Origin: Tetrahymena thermophila SB210
Lineage: Eukaryota; Ciliophora; Oligohymenophorea; Hymenostomatida; Tetrahymenidae
Assembly (NCBI RefSeq): GCF_000189635.1
Contig: NW_002476440.1
Location: 146,140-210,139, forward strand
DNA length: 64,000 nt
Reading direction: 5' to 3'
Part shown: positions 1-14,291 of the stretch, in pieces
Layout: every line of letters begins with the position of its first letter
How positions within the stretch are numbered: the stretch's first letter is position 1
Translations under genes and position numbers: made by a program
Notes under the pieces: generated by a model
Databases searched by the model: none
Seen by the model: only the letters and a program-made list of their open reading frames with translations
What the model was told of the DNA's origin: nothing

Positions 1-2
1 AT

Positions 3-3000
3 TAACAATGCGTAGATATGAAATCAAGACCTTTTGATTGTTATGCATGTTAACCTGATAGTTGCTTGCTTTATGGACCTCCTGGATTATGCATTTAAAT
101 TTCAATCTAAAATTCACTTTGCTAAAGTTTTACTGGTAATTAATTAATTAATATCTTTTATATTTTAACTTTACAATTGAATTTTTTTTTTGGCTTACTA
201 CTCTATTAAAATCAAATCATTTATTATCTAAATTTTAATTTAACCCTATTTAATAAATTAAAATATTTTTTTAAGTATTGATCTTAAAAATTAAAAATTT
301 AAGCAGGGTAAGCAAATAAATTAATTAAAAAAATATTTCAATACTTTAAATAATTAATTAAAGATATAAAATATTATTATTTATACTAACTATTTAGGAA
401 GATGTGAGTATTCGTTGTCAAGAAATTGTAATTATTGTCCTGATTTAACTTGTAAAGATCCAATAACAAGTAAAATTACAAGCTATTTTTATATATTGCT
501 AATAAAATGATTTAATAAAAAAGAGAGATGCACACCAATGACAAGCATGAAATTAAAGTCTAATTAATGTTTAGTCTTAGAAAGATCAGATATACCTTGT
601 AAAATTTAAGATATGAATGATTATTTATAAAAAAAGTTATTAGACAATTAATATTAAATCTAATGCGCTGACTCATATAGTAGATGTGCTAAAATTGTTA
701 ATAGTTTCTGCTCATCCTGTCCTGTTAGCTATATATAACCAGGAAATGGAATCTGCTATAGTTTGCTTTAATAATAATAACTTGTATAATCAGGAAATAT
801 AATTTTTTTAGATTAATTAAATTTGCAATATATTAATCAAAGTGTTGGAGTTTAGGACTAATTAAAATGCCCTTCGAAGTAAGCTATATATAATAGTTTT
901 AATCTTTATATTTCTATTTATATCCTATTTTTATTTATTAATTTATTAATTAATTTAAATTAGTTGCTTTTCTTGCTTCTCTTAGAAAATATGTACAAAG
1001 TGTTTATTTGGTTATAGCTTGTTAGAAATAAGTAAAAGGGAAATTATTTGCATTTCAACAGATGCTAATAAAATGATATAGCTTTCATCAGATTATGACG
1101 AGAATTTAATTTACCTAACAAACAATCTTTTTTACTAATGCACACAAACAGGGCTTTATTACGGGCAAAAGTAAATGCTCTTCTATTAAATATTTTATAA
1201 GCTAATATTTAATTAATTTTTAAAAGGGTATTACCTAAATCTCTTGTATATGACTTTCCTCTTTCATAGCAATAAGTAGAATAATATGACTAAATATAAT
1301 ATAGAATACAATATGACTAAAAAGGTATAATAAACTGTTAACAATTGATACAATATGAAATAAACACTAGTGGAGTTCATATTACTACTGAATATATACC
1401 CTAAAAAGGTTTTTTCTTACAGTTTTCTCAATAAAATGTTTAAATCAGCAAATAAATTACATACAGAGAAAACAATAGCTGTAAATTTCATTAGATAAAA
1501 GTTTCCTTTTGTAATTAATTTATATACTTAAAAAGGTCAAAGCTCTTGCACTTCTTGCTTCTTCAACTAAGCAAATAATCAAAATGTTTGCATGAAATGC
1601 AATGCTGGATATACTCTTCGTTATGATGGTATTTGTGTTAAATGCCCTTAAAATTGCTTAAAATGTATTTTTGGAGGATTTTATGCTGGAAATAGTGTAG
1701 TTTGGAGTGACATATAAAATATTTATACAAATGATTTTATGAGTAAATTGACAAGTGAGGAATACACATTGAAGTGCACTATCTGTGCTCAAGGTTTTAC
1801 AGTAAATTAAGTCTATGATACTTGTGTTAGTTGTGGCTATTAATGTATAAACTGCTATACAGGTAATTCAAAATAAAGCATTTATTTTCTCTTTATTTAA
1901 AAATTTAAATATTTTTAATTGTTTTATTAATAGGTTTTCCAAATTATAATCACAATGCAGCATTAAATTTTGATTAAAAATTCTTTAAAAATGTAAATCT
2001 GGTTTACAAGTGTCTAGAATGTATTAACTCCTCATATAAATTTAAAAACGGTAAAAAATGATTATATTAATTTAGATCAAATAACATTTATTTTTGATTG
2101 AAATCTAATTAGAAATTTAATATCAAAATAAAACGAAAACAAATTAACAATATTGCAACAAAAAAATTTTTCTCTAAAGAATTTATTTTAATTGTGATAA
2201 AAATTTTGCTAATATTTTATAAAAGAATGTTGAAAATTAATTAAAAAATCTTAAATTACAAAATTATCAATTTGAATTAAAAATATTTTATTAAATTTTA
2301 AAAACTAATTTTTGTTAATAACTTATATTTGAATTAAAATTAAGATGATGTAAACTGTGAAGCTAAAGTTATTCCTTATTGCTCTGTTGAATTTAACTAA
2401 ATTATTGTTCCTGGTTCTATACCTTACATTTTATCTATTGGATCATGGGGGTTAAATAGATAATCAAGACCTTACTGCTATCTATGCAATAATCAGTTTT
2501 ATAATATTTTAAACTATTCTTGTTTGCAAAGTAAAAGTGTTTGCTATACCTATTACTTAAATTATAGAGATTTTAGAGATTGTTTATCTTCTAAATTAAA
2601 TTTATTCTAGTCAGAAATAAATCAAATACTCTTTAATTGTGTTTAGCCAATATTCGATTAAAATAGTAAATTTTTAAACTGTGTGTAATGTAAGCAAACA
2701 CAATGCAATTATGATTAAAACTACAAGGTTAGTTTTGACAACACTAATGTCAGTACTTGTTCTTAAAATGTAAATAATTTTAAAAACAAATAATAAACTA
2801 AATTTATATTTTCTTATTATAAATAGATAAATAAATGTGAGACTTGCTATTCTTACAATGATAGTACAGTCTTTTAATGTACTTAGTGCAAATAAAATTA
2901 TATCATAAGTTTAGAAGGGTGTATTTAATGTCCAGAAGGATGCTTAGATTGTTATTTGAGTAAAATTATCAACAATTTATAGATATTCAATAATATTATT

Positions 3001-6000
3001 TAATAAAAAGGTGATGGTACCATTAACTAAACTGATTAATTATAATACATATTACCATTTTACTCTTTATAAGATCGCAAGAAATTTGTTTTGAATAATA
3101 TTTTCAAGTTTCATTGTACTTCCTGTTCATAAAACTATTATTTAAATAGTTAAAGTAACTTATGCACTTTGAAGAATTGCGATGTATCTTGTTTAACATG
3201 CGAGGTTTATCAAAATACTAGGCTTGCTTGTACTTAATGCAATAATAACTATTTACTTTATCAGATTTAGGACATTATAGGATATATTTCATTATTTCAC
3301 AACTAAAATGACTATCTAGATATTAATTTAATGATCAATCTAAATTCTTAACATGCTGCTTGTCATCTATGTCCTTATTCGTATAAATTTAATTCTTAAG
3401 ATTTTAATTAATTATGTTTATTTATTAAAATATTAGTTGCTAAGTATGCGAGAAAGGAGGAGATATTAGCGTAAATCCATATTTAATATACAAATCTAAG
3501 TGCAAGGTTTGCAAACCAAATTTGACAATACCTTAAATTATACCTTAAGGAGAATAAAAAAATTATGAATGGAGATTTGATAGTTACAGAGAGAGGTGTG
3601 TTTTATGTAATAAATTAGATTAGGGTTGCACATACGAATTGAAGGTAAGGTAAATTTATGCTATTTGTGGAAATATCAGAGATTCCATTGGAAGTGGAAC
3701 AATACAGGACCCATTAAATATATAGAGATCTTCTGAAATTAACTGGAATCAATTGATAATAAATTAATCAGACATTGCTAAATATTATATTTTCTATAAT
3801 GAGATGTCAGTCGAATTTATGGACATACAAATTATATTGCTGGGTAATATGTGTTAAATAAGTTAGTAAATCTCAATATAATAATCGATATTAAATTTCA
3901 TATTAACTCTTAACAGGTTTTCTTTAACTATAATGAACTACTAAACAAATGAATTGACATTAATTTCAAAGTACCCGATAGTAATTCAAGGTTTCACTGA
4001 AGTTAATTTTTTAAATATAGAACTTTAAACTTAAAAATATAATTCAAATGAATACTAGTTTGGATTCTAAATAAATAATTCTATTACTAACAAAGTTAGC
4101 TTTACAAATGTTAAATTTACCAATCAGTTCGCAGCAGATAATAATTTTATTTTTCAAATCAATAATTTATCAGGATTTCTTAATTTAAGTAATGTTATAA
4201 TAAAAGGCTTTTAGATTTAAAATAATGATTTCTTTACATTGATTTTTAATTCTGACATACAATTAAGACAAAGATTACTCTTCATAATTTCAAACTCTAC
4301 TCTTACAAATGTAATTTATTTTTATATTTTTAATCAAGTATAATTTCTCTTTATTCTACTCATTATTTATTATTAATTTCTTATAATTACAAAACTCTAC
4401 AAAATTCAAAGAGAATTTAAAAAATTTTAATTTTTAACATTTTTAGTAAATAAGGAATTACCTTATTTTTAAAAATAAATATTATAATTATTAAATTAAT
4501 AAAATAGACGAATTTCAAAAAAGCATCTTTAGTAAAGCTATTAGCAGGAAATTTGTATATAGAATTTGATAATTTTATTATTTAGGAATCTTAATTTTTA
4601 AATAGCAGCTTATTCTTAAACATATAATCTTACTATTCAAACACTAGTGCGTATCTGTAGTGGAATAACATAAATATAAATAATTGCGATATCTAGTCTA
4701 AAAGCTAAATATTTTCTTATAACTTCTTTGAAATGAATTAGATTAATAACATTACTTTCCTCAATAATAATCTTACAAGTTTATAAGATGAAAGTTCTTT
4801 GTTTTAATAGAATAAATTATGGCTTTCTTTGATTGATATTATAAATAATAAATTTTAAAATTACAATTTATTTGAGCATTATTCCTAACCTAATACTATT
4901 TACAATGCTATCTTTAATTATTACTTATCTGGCATTTATTTTAAAAACAACACCATTTCTACAAACTAAGGGCTACTTTTTAAACTTAAAGGAAATTTGT
5001 AGATTCCAGCTGATTCTATTAAAATTAATATATTTACTGTTGAAATAGACAATATTTTTAGCGATTTATCACGAAATAGCTTCATAGAAGTTACGTCAGC
5101 TTTATAATTTGTTTTTACTAAATTTAAAATTGTTAATACATACTTATCGAGTGTATTTATTCTAAATAGCATTCAAAGTGTATAGGTAATAGATGGAACA
5201 GTCACTGGTATTTAGACCTTTTTAGTTGATTAATTCTAAATTATAAATACAATGAATCAGTTAAAAATATTAAAAGTACTCGTTTAAAATACTCTAACAA
5301 CTGCAACCATTTTTACAGTTATAAATACTTCTCAACACAAATTATCTTTGCAATTAAATATTCAAAATTTAGAAGCCTACTAAAATTAGTTTGTTGTATC
5401 ACAAAAAACTAATAACGTCGGATTATTTATTATCTAAAACAGAGTTAGAGCAGAAATCAGTATTGTAAATTGTATTTTAAGAGAAAATCAATAATACAGT
5501 TTAGTTTCGACTATGGTAATTTATTTTTTGTATTTAAAATTATTTTTTATAAACATTTTTTAGTTGTTAAAGTTTTCTAAAAAAATATCCTTTTTCAAAG
5601 AATTATGCTTTTTAATTAATATTTTTTATTTATTTTAAGAGTTTTAATTATTTTTTTTTATAAAAATTATTTTTTAGGTTTAATACTTATAGACTAGTCC
5701 TGGTTTCAACATTTTTAGCTATGGGAGTTTAAAAATAATAGGAGGTGATTTTATTGATAACCAAACAGAGCTAACTAAGCCAGTTTTTTATATTGTGTGC
5801 TAAGTTGTTTAAGTTTTAAATTCTTAATTTTAAACCTTGGGAAATTAAAAAACCAATTATAATCTTAAAGGAGGTTTCATGTATTTGCAAGCTGATTAAA
5901 TTTCTATTGTAAACTCTTCATTTACAGGTTAATAAGCAATTAACGGAGGAGCAATTTATGCGTGCATTACTAACTAAGGCTAGTTGCTTATACGAAACAG

Positions 6001-9000
6001 TTAATTTGATAGTAACTCTGCATACATTGATAATATTTATAGTATGGGTGGTACTGTTTACATTTAAACAAATTTGGCTAATTATTTAGATATTTCAATT
6101 GAAAATAGCCTCTTTTTCAACAACTTTGCTATCTAGGGAGCAATATTTTACATAGAAAAAACGAATGCGAAAACATTTATCAAGTTTAACTTAGTAAAAT
6201 TTGAAAATAATTTTTCAATTCTGCAATCAATAATTTTATATTTCGATGGGTTTTAAGACTAGGTTATAAATGTTGAATTCTAGGATTGTTAAATCCAAAA
6301 TACAATATAAAATATGTAAGATAAAATATAATAAATGCTCTCATGTCTAAATTCAAACAATGCTTAAATTTAGTAATATTATTATATTTATATCAGCAAT
6401 GCTACTCTGATAACTATAACAAACTTTTAATTTCAATAAACAGCTCAATTAATAGACTTGTATAGTGATTAATAAAATTTAATTGAATTGAATCTTCCTG
6501 TGGTAGTTTATGTTTTCAACACTTTGTCCTATGTTGATTCATTTTCAGAATACTAGCAGACCATTACAAATGATGAGATAATTCATATAGAAGCAAACAG
6601 TATTGCTCTATATTCTGTTAAATTTCTATAACTTTAATCGTTTTAATTAAATACTCAAATAATAAAATTATTTGCAAAAACAATAAATTTAAATAGTATT
6701 TTAGTAGATAATTTAATTTGTAAAAATTGCAGCAACGGTAATATTAACATTGAAGTTGGTAATGAGGCATATATTAGCAATTCTTTGTTTTAAAATAACA
6801 TTTGCTAAAACGGAGGAGGTATCTATATATAATCACCAATAAACTAAAATTAAATTCAAGTAAATAAAAGATCTCTGGAAAGCTCTAAAAGTCCAATAAA
6901 AACTGTTTAGTTGTTTGATAATAGCTTTAAAAATAACACTTCTCAAAAAAATGGTGGAGGTATTTATTTATTGAACATATATGCAATTATCATAAATTCG
7001 ACTTTAAGTAACAACACTTCTCATGAATCAGGAGGAGGAATATATAATATAATTTAAGAACAATTGCTTGATAACGACCCAATACTATTCAATTTATATT
7101 AATTAACAAATATTTTACTGTAGAATAGTTATATAGTTTATAACAAAGCTTAAAATGGTGGTGGCTATTATTCTTCGTTTAATCTTCCTTAAATAGATAA
7201 TAGTTTTATATTAGCCAATAATGCCTAAATTTTTGGATCTGATTTATCTGGATTTCCTATATTTTATTAAGTTTACTATGACAATGTTTTCATCAAATAA
7301 AATCAAACTATTTATCTTTTTTCTGGTAAAATTAATGTAAATCAACTAATTCATAAACATTTTTTTTTAATTTAAATCAAATTTAATTCAATTTTTATAA
7401 TTTTTTTAATTTTTTATAAATTTAACTAAAACTGAAAAATGATTTTTTATTATTTAAAATCAACTAGACTCCATTTATAGTTTATTTGATGAATGACATA
7501 AAATAAATTTACAAAAATAATATTTCTAAAGATATCTTGCTAGAAATTAGAACAGTTTAAGTATAAAGTAATGAAAAGAATAATTTAATACTAATGGATT
7601 AAGTGATAAATTTTAATAATAATGTATTTGATTTAAGTGGTTTGAGTGTTTATGGCAAGTTCAGTTAAAAATCTAAAATTTTATTATCTTGCAATAAAGT
7701 AAAGCAGGCTATTTATCAAAAAGGAGATATTATTTCAATTAAATAAAACATAACTTTTGAGATGGAATTTTCAATAGTAAGCGAATGTCCTATAGGCTAT
7801 CGAAGCTCAAAAATAAATAATACCTATGATACATGTATACCTTGCCTTGATAAAACTTACAATCTGAAGCCTGGATAGGCTGAATGCAAAAAATGCTAAT
7901 CAAGTTTATATAAATGCTAAAAGAATAATATTTAAATCCCAGATGGATACTTTAGAAGAGATAATAATACTGATTAAATCAGTGAGTGTAGTAATTGGCC
8001 AAGTAATTGTGTAGGAGATATTTCAAGGGATAACTCTCCTATTAATAATCTAAGAAATACTAATTGGAATATCTACTACTGTGTTGAAGGTATTCTACTA
8101 ATATTTAATCTTGTCTTTAATTATTTATCTCATAAATAATTTAACATTTATTTTAAGTTCTTATTTCACTCTCTTCAATTTTTAGTTAATGAATTAAATT
8201 ATTTCTATTCATAAACTTTTGAAATTTTTTTAAAGAGAGAGTAAGTTAGTTAATGAGAAGATATTTATTTCTATTAAAAATCTTTCAATCATTTTATGTT
8301 TTTCTAAATTGATTAAATATCTAATTAATTTTTATTTATTGATTTAATTTTTTAAAACTGTAACAAATTTTGGGATAAAAGGTAATGTAGGATTTTTTTG
8401 TGAGGACTGTGACTATGAAGGAGCATATTGGGGTGAAAAATACATGAGATTCTAATAATATGGCTGTTAAAAGTAAAATATGAATTATCATTTGAAAGAA
8501 ATAAAAATAATTTTATTTAATTAAATAGATGTAATAGAGAGAATATTTTACAAACTATTATGATTGGAATAATTATTTAATCATTAATAGCAATTTTAAT
8601 TTGTTGGATCATATTTATAACTTGGATAAATTATTCTAATATAGGCTATTAATTATCAAAAAAAAATTTTATTACTGAATTCATTAATTTTAGAAATAAA
8701 CTTAGCTAAATTGAAGAATAAAAAAGAATAATTAGTGTTAAAATTTTATTTTGTTATTTGTAAATCCTTTTTATGCTGACATAATTAGAACTTTAGTTAC
8801 CATGGCCATTTACCTTTATCTTGATATGCTTAACAAGATAAAATGAATATATATTTCGCTCATTCGATTGTCTCATAAATGTGATACCTGTTTCTTATGC
8901 CAGAGTTGCTACTTCAATTATTCACTTAATAGCTATAAGCTTTTTCACTGTTGCTTTTACTTTTTTGTTTTTCTATTTTTACTCTAAAATGAAAAGAAGA

Positions 9001-10225
9001 AATTACATGTACAAGTTTATTCTAAAATATAAAATTGAATTAATGACATATATTTCTTCTTTAAATTTTATTGTTTATTCACCTTCTATCATTCAAATCA
9101 TAGCGGCTAACGTAAATAATTTAAATAAAAATTTATATTTCATTTCCAAATTTTTAAATTTATAAATATAAATTTTGCAATTTCCAACAACTAAATAAAT
9201 GAGTTGTATTGTAAAATTTTGTTTTACGAAATTTATAAAAATCTTTGAATAATAAAAAGTGTTTATATATTTGTATATAATTATATTTAGATGAACTGTG
9301 CCACTTACGATGGAGCAAGATATGTGAGTTATTCAACTTCTTTGATGTGTGATTCTTAACATTATAAATGGACTTTATGTTTATTCTTACCTGCTTTTTT
9401 TATTATTGCTCTTATCATACCTTTTCTTATTGCTATAGTTATTAAAAAATACTTTTATACTTAATTTGTGGTTTTTGCTTTTAGCCAATTTACACATGGC
9501 TATAAAATAAGTCATGCTTATTTCTGGGATATGTTTAGATAGATATAAATTTTCTTTGTTATTTTGATATTAAGTTTTGACTTTTAAAATTCAACAATTA
9601 AGATTACTTTTTTGATTTCAGTAAGCTTATCATAAAAATTAATAAACTTCACATGTAATTAATTCAATAAATTATTATTTATTTATTTATAAAACTATTT
9701 TTATTATATAGAAAATCCTTTTAACAGTCAAAATATAGAAAATTTGTGTACAATACAAATGGATACTTCAGTAATCACTATAACATTAGTTATATTCTTA
9801 AATTAGGCAATACAAAGTTAAAATTTTATAGAATAGATTATTTGCGGAGTAGCTATTGCTCTCATAAATTTAAATTTATTTATCAGGATACTGTTTAATA
9901 TTTTGAGTAAAGATTAATTAAACAAGATATTATTTTTGAGCAAAAAAAAGTAAAAAGCAATTCAAAAATCATAACTATAATGGGGAATTCTTAGATAGCA
10001 TTTTAAAAATAAAGCAATCCATCAATTAAGTTTAGTAATATTTTTTTAAATCAAATTTACTTTTAATTTTTTTTAGTATTTAAAATAAAGTAATTAAGTA
10101 ACAATTAAAAGGCTTTATTTGATGAGTTAAAAATAATATAATACTTTAAAAATTTTTAAATACAATTGATTTCTAATTCTCATAAGCTAACAAATTATAT
10201 CCTCAAAATTTAACTAATAAATTGA
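3..10225 (+). CDS. Giant cysteine-rich / beta-helix / multi-TM membrane protein (5' partial, multi-exon)
   Basis: The frame opens at the window edge (3-138, phase 1 donor), so the start lies upstream. Segments in order: Cys-rich CxxC modules (3-3700, with introns such as 139-393, 470-523 and about 1871-1934), a long Asn-rich region with repeated GGGIY-type turns typical of parallel beta-helix folds (3700-7340), a second Cys cluster (7780-8090), then hydrophobic stretches (8560-9960) and a polar tail ending at TGA 10223-10225. This is the layout of the large ciliate proteins with growth-factor-receptor-like Cys repeats, a pectin-lyase-like helix and C-terminal TM segments; it probably sits in the plasma membrane, function unknown. 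Two spots do not read through: near 1511-1535 only a 25-nt 'intron' would restore frame, and near 3430-3530 one frame change is needed. These may be sequencing errors, unrecognised introns or decay. A paralogue lies at 59244-64000. It could be split into more than one gene; I favour one. Confidence 0.72.
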
Positions 10226-12900
10226 GATTAGTAGTATATTAAAAAAGCAACTTAATAATTCATACTGAAAAAAAAAAATAGTGGTTTGAATGCAGCTGAT
10301 TATTGATAATTATTTTTATTATTTAAAATTAATTTATAAATTTTAAAACACTATAATTTCTCAGATATTAAAACTAAATAGAGTTGTTCAATATTTAATT
10401 TTTATTTTTTAGATAAAACAATTTAATAATTTAATTTGTAAAAATTTGTGTATATAGCCTTGAAAAAGGCCTCTGGTACTTAATAAATAATAAGTTTTGT
10501 TGAATTATTTTTACTTTAATTTTTTTTTTTGCTTTTAATTGAAATACTTAATAAAAATAGAATTAAAGTTAAATTCAATCCAACAATAAATAAATTAATA
10601 AAAATATTTTTTTTATTTAAGAAAGAATAGTTGGCTTTTTAATCTTCAATTATGATTATTTATATCTTAAATCACATTTGATCTTATTCAAATAGAATAA
10701 CCAATAACAACTTTAAATATAAAAAATTTGAAACTATTCAAAAAGAATTTAATGTAAGCTTGAATTATAGCTAATAAAATTATTTTTAAATAAATAAATA
10801 AAATATATTTAGTTCTAAATCTCATAAATAATAATAATAATTAATTTTTACATTATTAAGCATGAAAGTAATAAAATTTGAATAATGAATTAGAATAATA
10901 TATAAATATTAAAATCTAACCTTATTAAAAATAAATGAAATAATATGAATTTTTAAATACCATTTTATCTTCTACTCATTAAAATTTATTTTTCTCATCT
11001 TATAATATCATTTTTTACTAAACAAATAAATACTTATTCACATAACTTTTTTATTCTATCTCATCGATGATAAATCAATTAACTATATTCATTATGGATT
11101 TATTCTAATAATAAATATTATTTAAAACAAGATAATTAATCTTATATAATCCTAATAGAATATTAAATTTAGAAATAATTTCCCAAGACATATTTATTGC
11201 ACAAATTGAGGATCCTTTTCAATAATCGCAAATATATTTTTTTGAAAAGATGCATATAAAAATGAAAACTAATTAACCCTAACAATTGCGAAAATATTAG
11301 TTTTTGAACTAACTATATTTCTAAACCTATTATACCTTAATATTTAAACTTAATAACTTCTATATAATTTTTTTATATTTTATAATGAATTTAACTGCTA
11401 ATACTTTATTATATTATAAAAATAAGTTTCTTATTGAATTATTTATTCAGTAATACTTAATTTTAACATCTTTCATATAATTTAACATAGAGATATTAAC
11501 ATATATTTTTTTGTAAAATAATGTAATAATTAATTTGAAAAATAATGTAAAATCAGTCAAAACTATAATTTAGTTATTTGATAAGTATAGTAGTTTCTCA
11601 AAAATACTAATAATATATCTCTATATTTGAATGATAAAATAAATAAGCTTCTCAGTAAAGATACACAAAGTATGTTAACTCTCCAAATAATATTTAAAAC
11701 AATTAGAATTATTTAAATTTGAGGAAAATACTATTTATTTTAATGATTGTTTTATTTATTTTGCCAAAAATTTATTTTTTTATACCATTATTTTATCTCA
11801 AATACAAAAAAACATTCATTTGAAAATAAATTTCTAATGAATGATGAATGAATAATTATTTTCAGTTTTAATAATAAGAAAAAGTTCTTCTAAAAGATAA
11901 AAATAAAATCATTTTTTGATATTTTGCTTAATAAATTTTTTATTTTGAAGAAGATATTTCATTCTTCCTTGCGTAAAATAAATTTAATTTACTTTTTACT
12001 ACATTTAATAATAAGTTATTTACTTGTTTATTTTTATATTTCGATCTAAATAATTAATTAATGAACTAATAAATCTATTCAATTCGTTAAATACTAAACT
12101 GAATTATACATCACTAAAATAAATAAATTCTTTTGACACTATAATATTAAACTTGAAAAAAATCATTATTGAATTAAAGACTATATTTTAATTGAAATAA
12201 TATTATTCTATTCAATAAAGCATATAATTAATATTAATAAATGTATATCAAAGCAACAAAATAATAATATCATATTTTAGAAGGTATTTATTTAATTTTG
12301 TGTATAACTAAGAATTTAATCAAAACTGTTTAAATCTGATTACAAATTTAAATTTAAAATTTATTAAAAATATTAAAATAACATAAATTTACTTAATTTT
12401 TCTACTCTTAATATATATTGTATTTTTTGAAATAGATATTTTAATATTTCATTTTTTTATAACTAACTATTCAAAAATTTTATAAGGACCAAATATAGAG
12501 CAAAAAATAAGTGGGAGAAGTGGAGTTAATGATAATTTGCAGTAAACAATTAATTCTTAAATATATTTTATATATCCTTAAAAATAAAAAAAAGTTTTGA
12601 ATTTTTAATTCTTGTATATTTTAGTTATAGATGGATTGATAAATATTATATTTATAAATATTTCTATGTTAATATTTTTCATTTAGATTTTATCAAATAA
12701 ATTTATGTAAGCATTTATTTAAAACTTAAAAAAATTAATTACTTAATTAATTTTGATTTGATTTGATTACTTTTTTTTCTATTTCTAAGCAATTAACTAG
12801 AATTTAAAATTACACTTTTTGTAATATTTTATTTAAATGTAAATTCAACTTAAGTTGATAAACAATAATAATAATTAAAAATAAAATAATCAATAAAACT
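10226..12900. other. AT-rich intergenic region, no gene seen
   Basis: About 2.7 kb of very AT-rich sequence with frequent TGA in all frames and no Cys-rich, LRR or other recognisable coding pattern in the ciliate code. It separates the 3' end of the giant membrane-protein gene from the surface-antigen gene and presumably contains the former's 3' UTR and the latter's promoter. I see no RNA gene or repeat family here. Confidence 0.6.
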
Positions 12901-12923
12901 AAATTAGAGAAAAAACCATAAAA

Positions 12924-13583
12924 ATGAATAAATTCTTAGTACTTGCTACCCTTTTAGCTTTAGCTGGATTCGCTACTGCACTCAACTGTGCAACAAATGC
13001 TTCTCCAAGTTCTGATAGCAGTAAATGCAATTGCAACGCTGGATACTATGGTACTGATGCATCTGCTGGAACTGGTTCATGCAGTCAATGTCCTAATAAT
13101 ACTTCTTCTACACCTGGTCCAAATACAGCCGGAGGCGTCAATCCTTCAGTTTGCAATATTTGTGTAGCAGGTTACTATGTTTCAACTGCTGCATAAGGTT
13201 CAAATGCTGCTCAATGTACTTAATGCAATGGAAATTCAACTCCTGCAACTTAATTAACAACAGCCAGTTCTAATTAAGGTGCTTGCAATGCTTGCATGAT
13301 CGGATATTACTATGCCGCTGCTCCTGCAAATCAATAATCTCCCCCCACATGTACTCAATGCCCTGCAAATTCTACAACAAAATCAATTTAAGCTTCTACT
13401 GGTTTTTGTACCTGCTTTGATTCAAATGCTAACCCTTTAAGTTCCACTGTTAATACTTGTACATGCAAATCTGGTTACTAAGGAACTCCAGTTCAAACTG
13501 CAGGAGCTAGCTCAACCTGTACTACTTATTCAGTTATACTTAGCATTTTTGCTGCTTTATTATCATTAATTTTCATTTTCTGA
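12924..13583 (+). CDS. Immobilization-antigen-like GPI surface protein, 219 aa
   Basis: An uninterrupted ciliate-code frame of 219 codons plus TGA; the standard code would stop at TAA 13194. The start is chosen because ATG is followed at once by a classic signal peptide (MNKFLVLATLLALAGFATA). The mature part is Ser/Thr/Asn/Ala-rich with regularly spaced CxC and CxxC pairs followed by GYY or GYQ turns, the repeat style of ciliate i-antigens (SerH/SerL of Tetrahymena, Ichthyophthirius i-antigens). The C-terminus is a short Ser-rich stretch and a hydrophobic tail with no charged end (YSVILSIFAALLSLIFIF), a likely GPI-attachment signal. It is much shorter than typical SerH proteins (about 400 aa). 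It is less AT-rich than its surroundings, which suggests strong codon selection and high expression. Probable coat protein on the cell and ciliary surface; the exact family is not certain. Confidence 0.85.
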
Positions 13584-14291
13584 AATAAAGCTGCTAACTT
13601 TAAAAAATACTCTAAAAGTAATATCGATTTTTTTTTTACTGTAATTATATTTTATATGTTTTTGTGCAGATAATTAGAAAATTGATTACAAAGAGTTTTC
13701 AAAAATTAATTTTTAGTAAATTAAAATAAATTTAAAAAATAAATCCTCAATTTACATTAATTTCTTTTTACAAAAATAACAAAAATTATTATACAAATTA
13801 AATAGTTTAAATGATACGAAAATAATTTATACAAAATTTGTAAATTATTATTTATTTAATCCATCATATACCTCATCATTAGAAGTGATATTAAGCTAGG
13901 GATAACGATATAAGTGTCAATAAGGTGCAGCTATACAGCTGTAAACTTATCTTTATTTATTTTTAAGCTTATGTTTTAAAATAGAAAAATTAAGATTTAA
14001 TAATGAATTTTACGCTAATATTTTTTTGAAATATCTACCTTCCTAAAAACAAATTTATAAATTATTATTAGTATTACATACAATTTATTTGTTCCATTTT
14101 TCCTAATTAATTTGATATAAAAATTAATAAAAAATATATTTTTAATTAAAAATCAATAAATCACTTTTCAATATTTTTGAAGAAGAAAAAAAAATAAATG
14201 ATATTATAAAATAACTATTTCATTAATCTAGAAGAAGTAAATATTTGTTTTTATATTAATATTCTTTAAAATTATTTTTATTAATCAAAAA
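13584..14291 (+). promoter_or_regulatory. 3' flank of antigen gene and shared upstream block of the LRR arrays
   Basis: Non-coding. The part from about 13880 to 14291 resembles the sequence upstream of array B (about 41270-41595), array C (about 45420-45767) and the reverse complement upstream of D2 (about 56250-56450). Shared pieces include a stretch around 13960-14020, 'TTCAATATTTTTGAA' near 14167 and 'TAGAAGAAGTAA' near 14229. Conservation in front of four array leaders suggests that this is the promoter/5' UTR that was duplicated with the genes. A short imperfect palindrome (GCAGCTATACAGCTG) sits near 13926. Confidence 0.5.

Noticed and set aside
4966..5172. Minus-strand ORF of 68 codons
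   Set aside because: Antisense to the beta-helix region of the + strand giant gene, which continues through it.
11269..11286. AACCCT-like motif, possible telomere relic
   Set aside because: A single copy only; Tetrahymena-type telomeres are CCCCAA/TTGGGG arrays, absent here.
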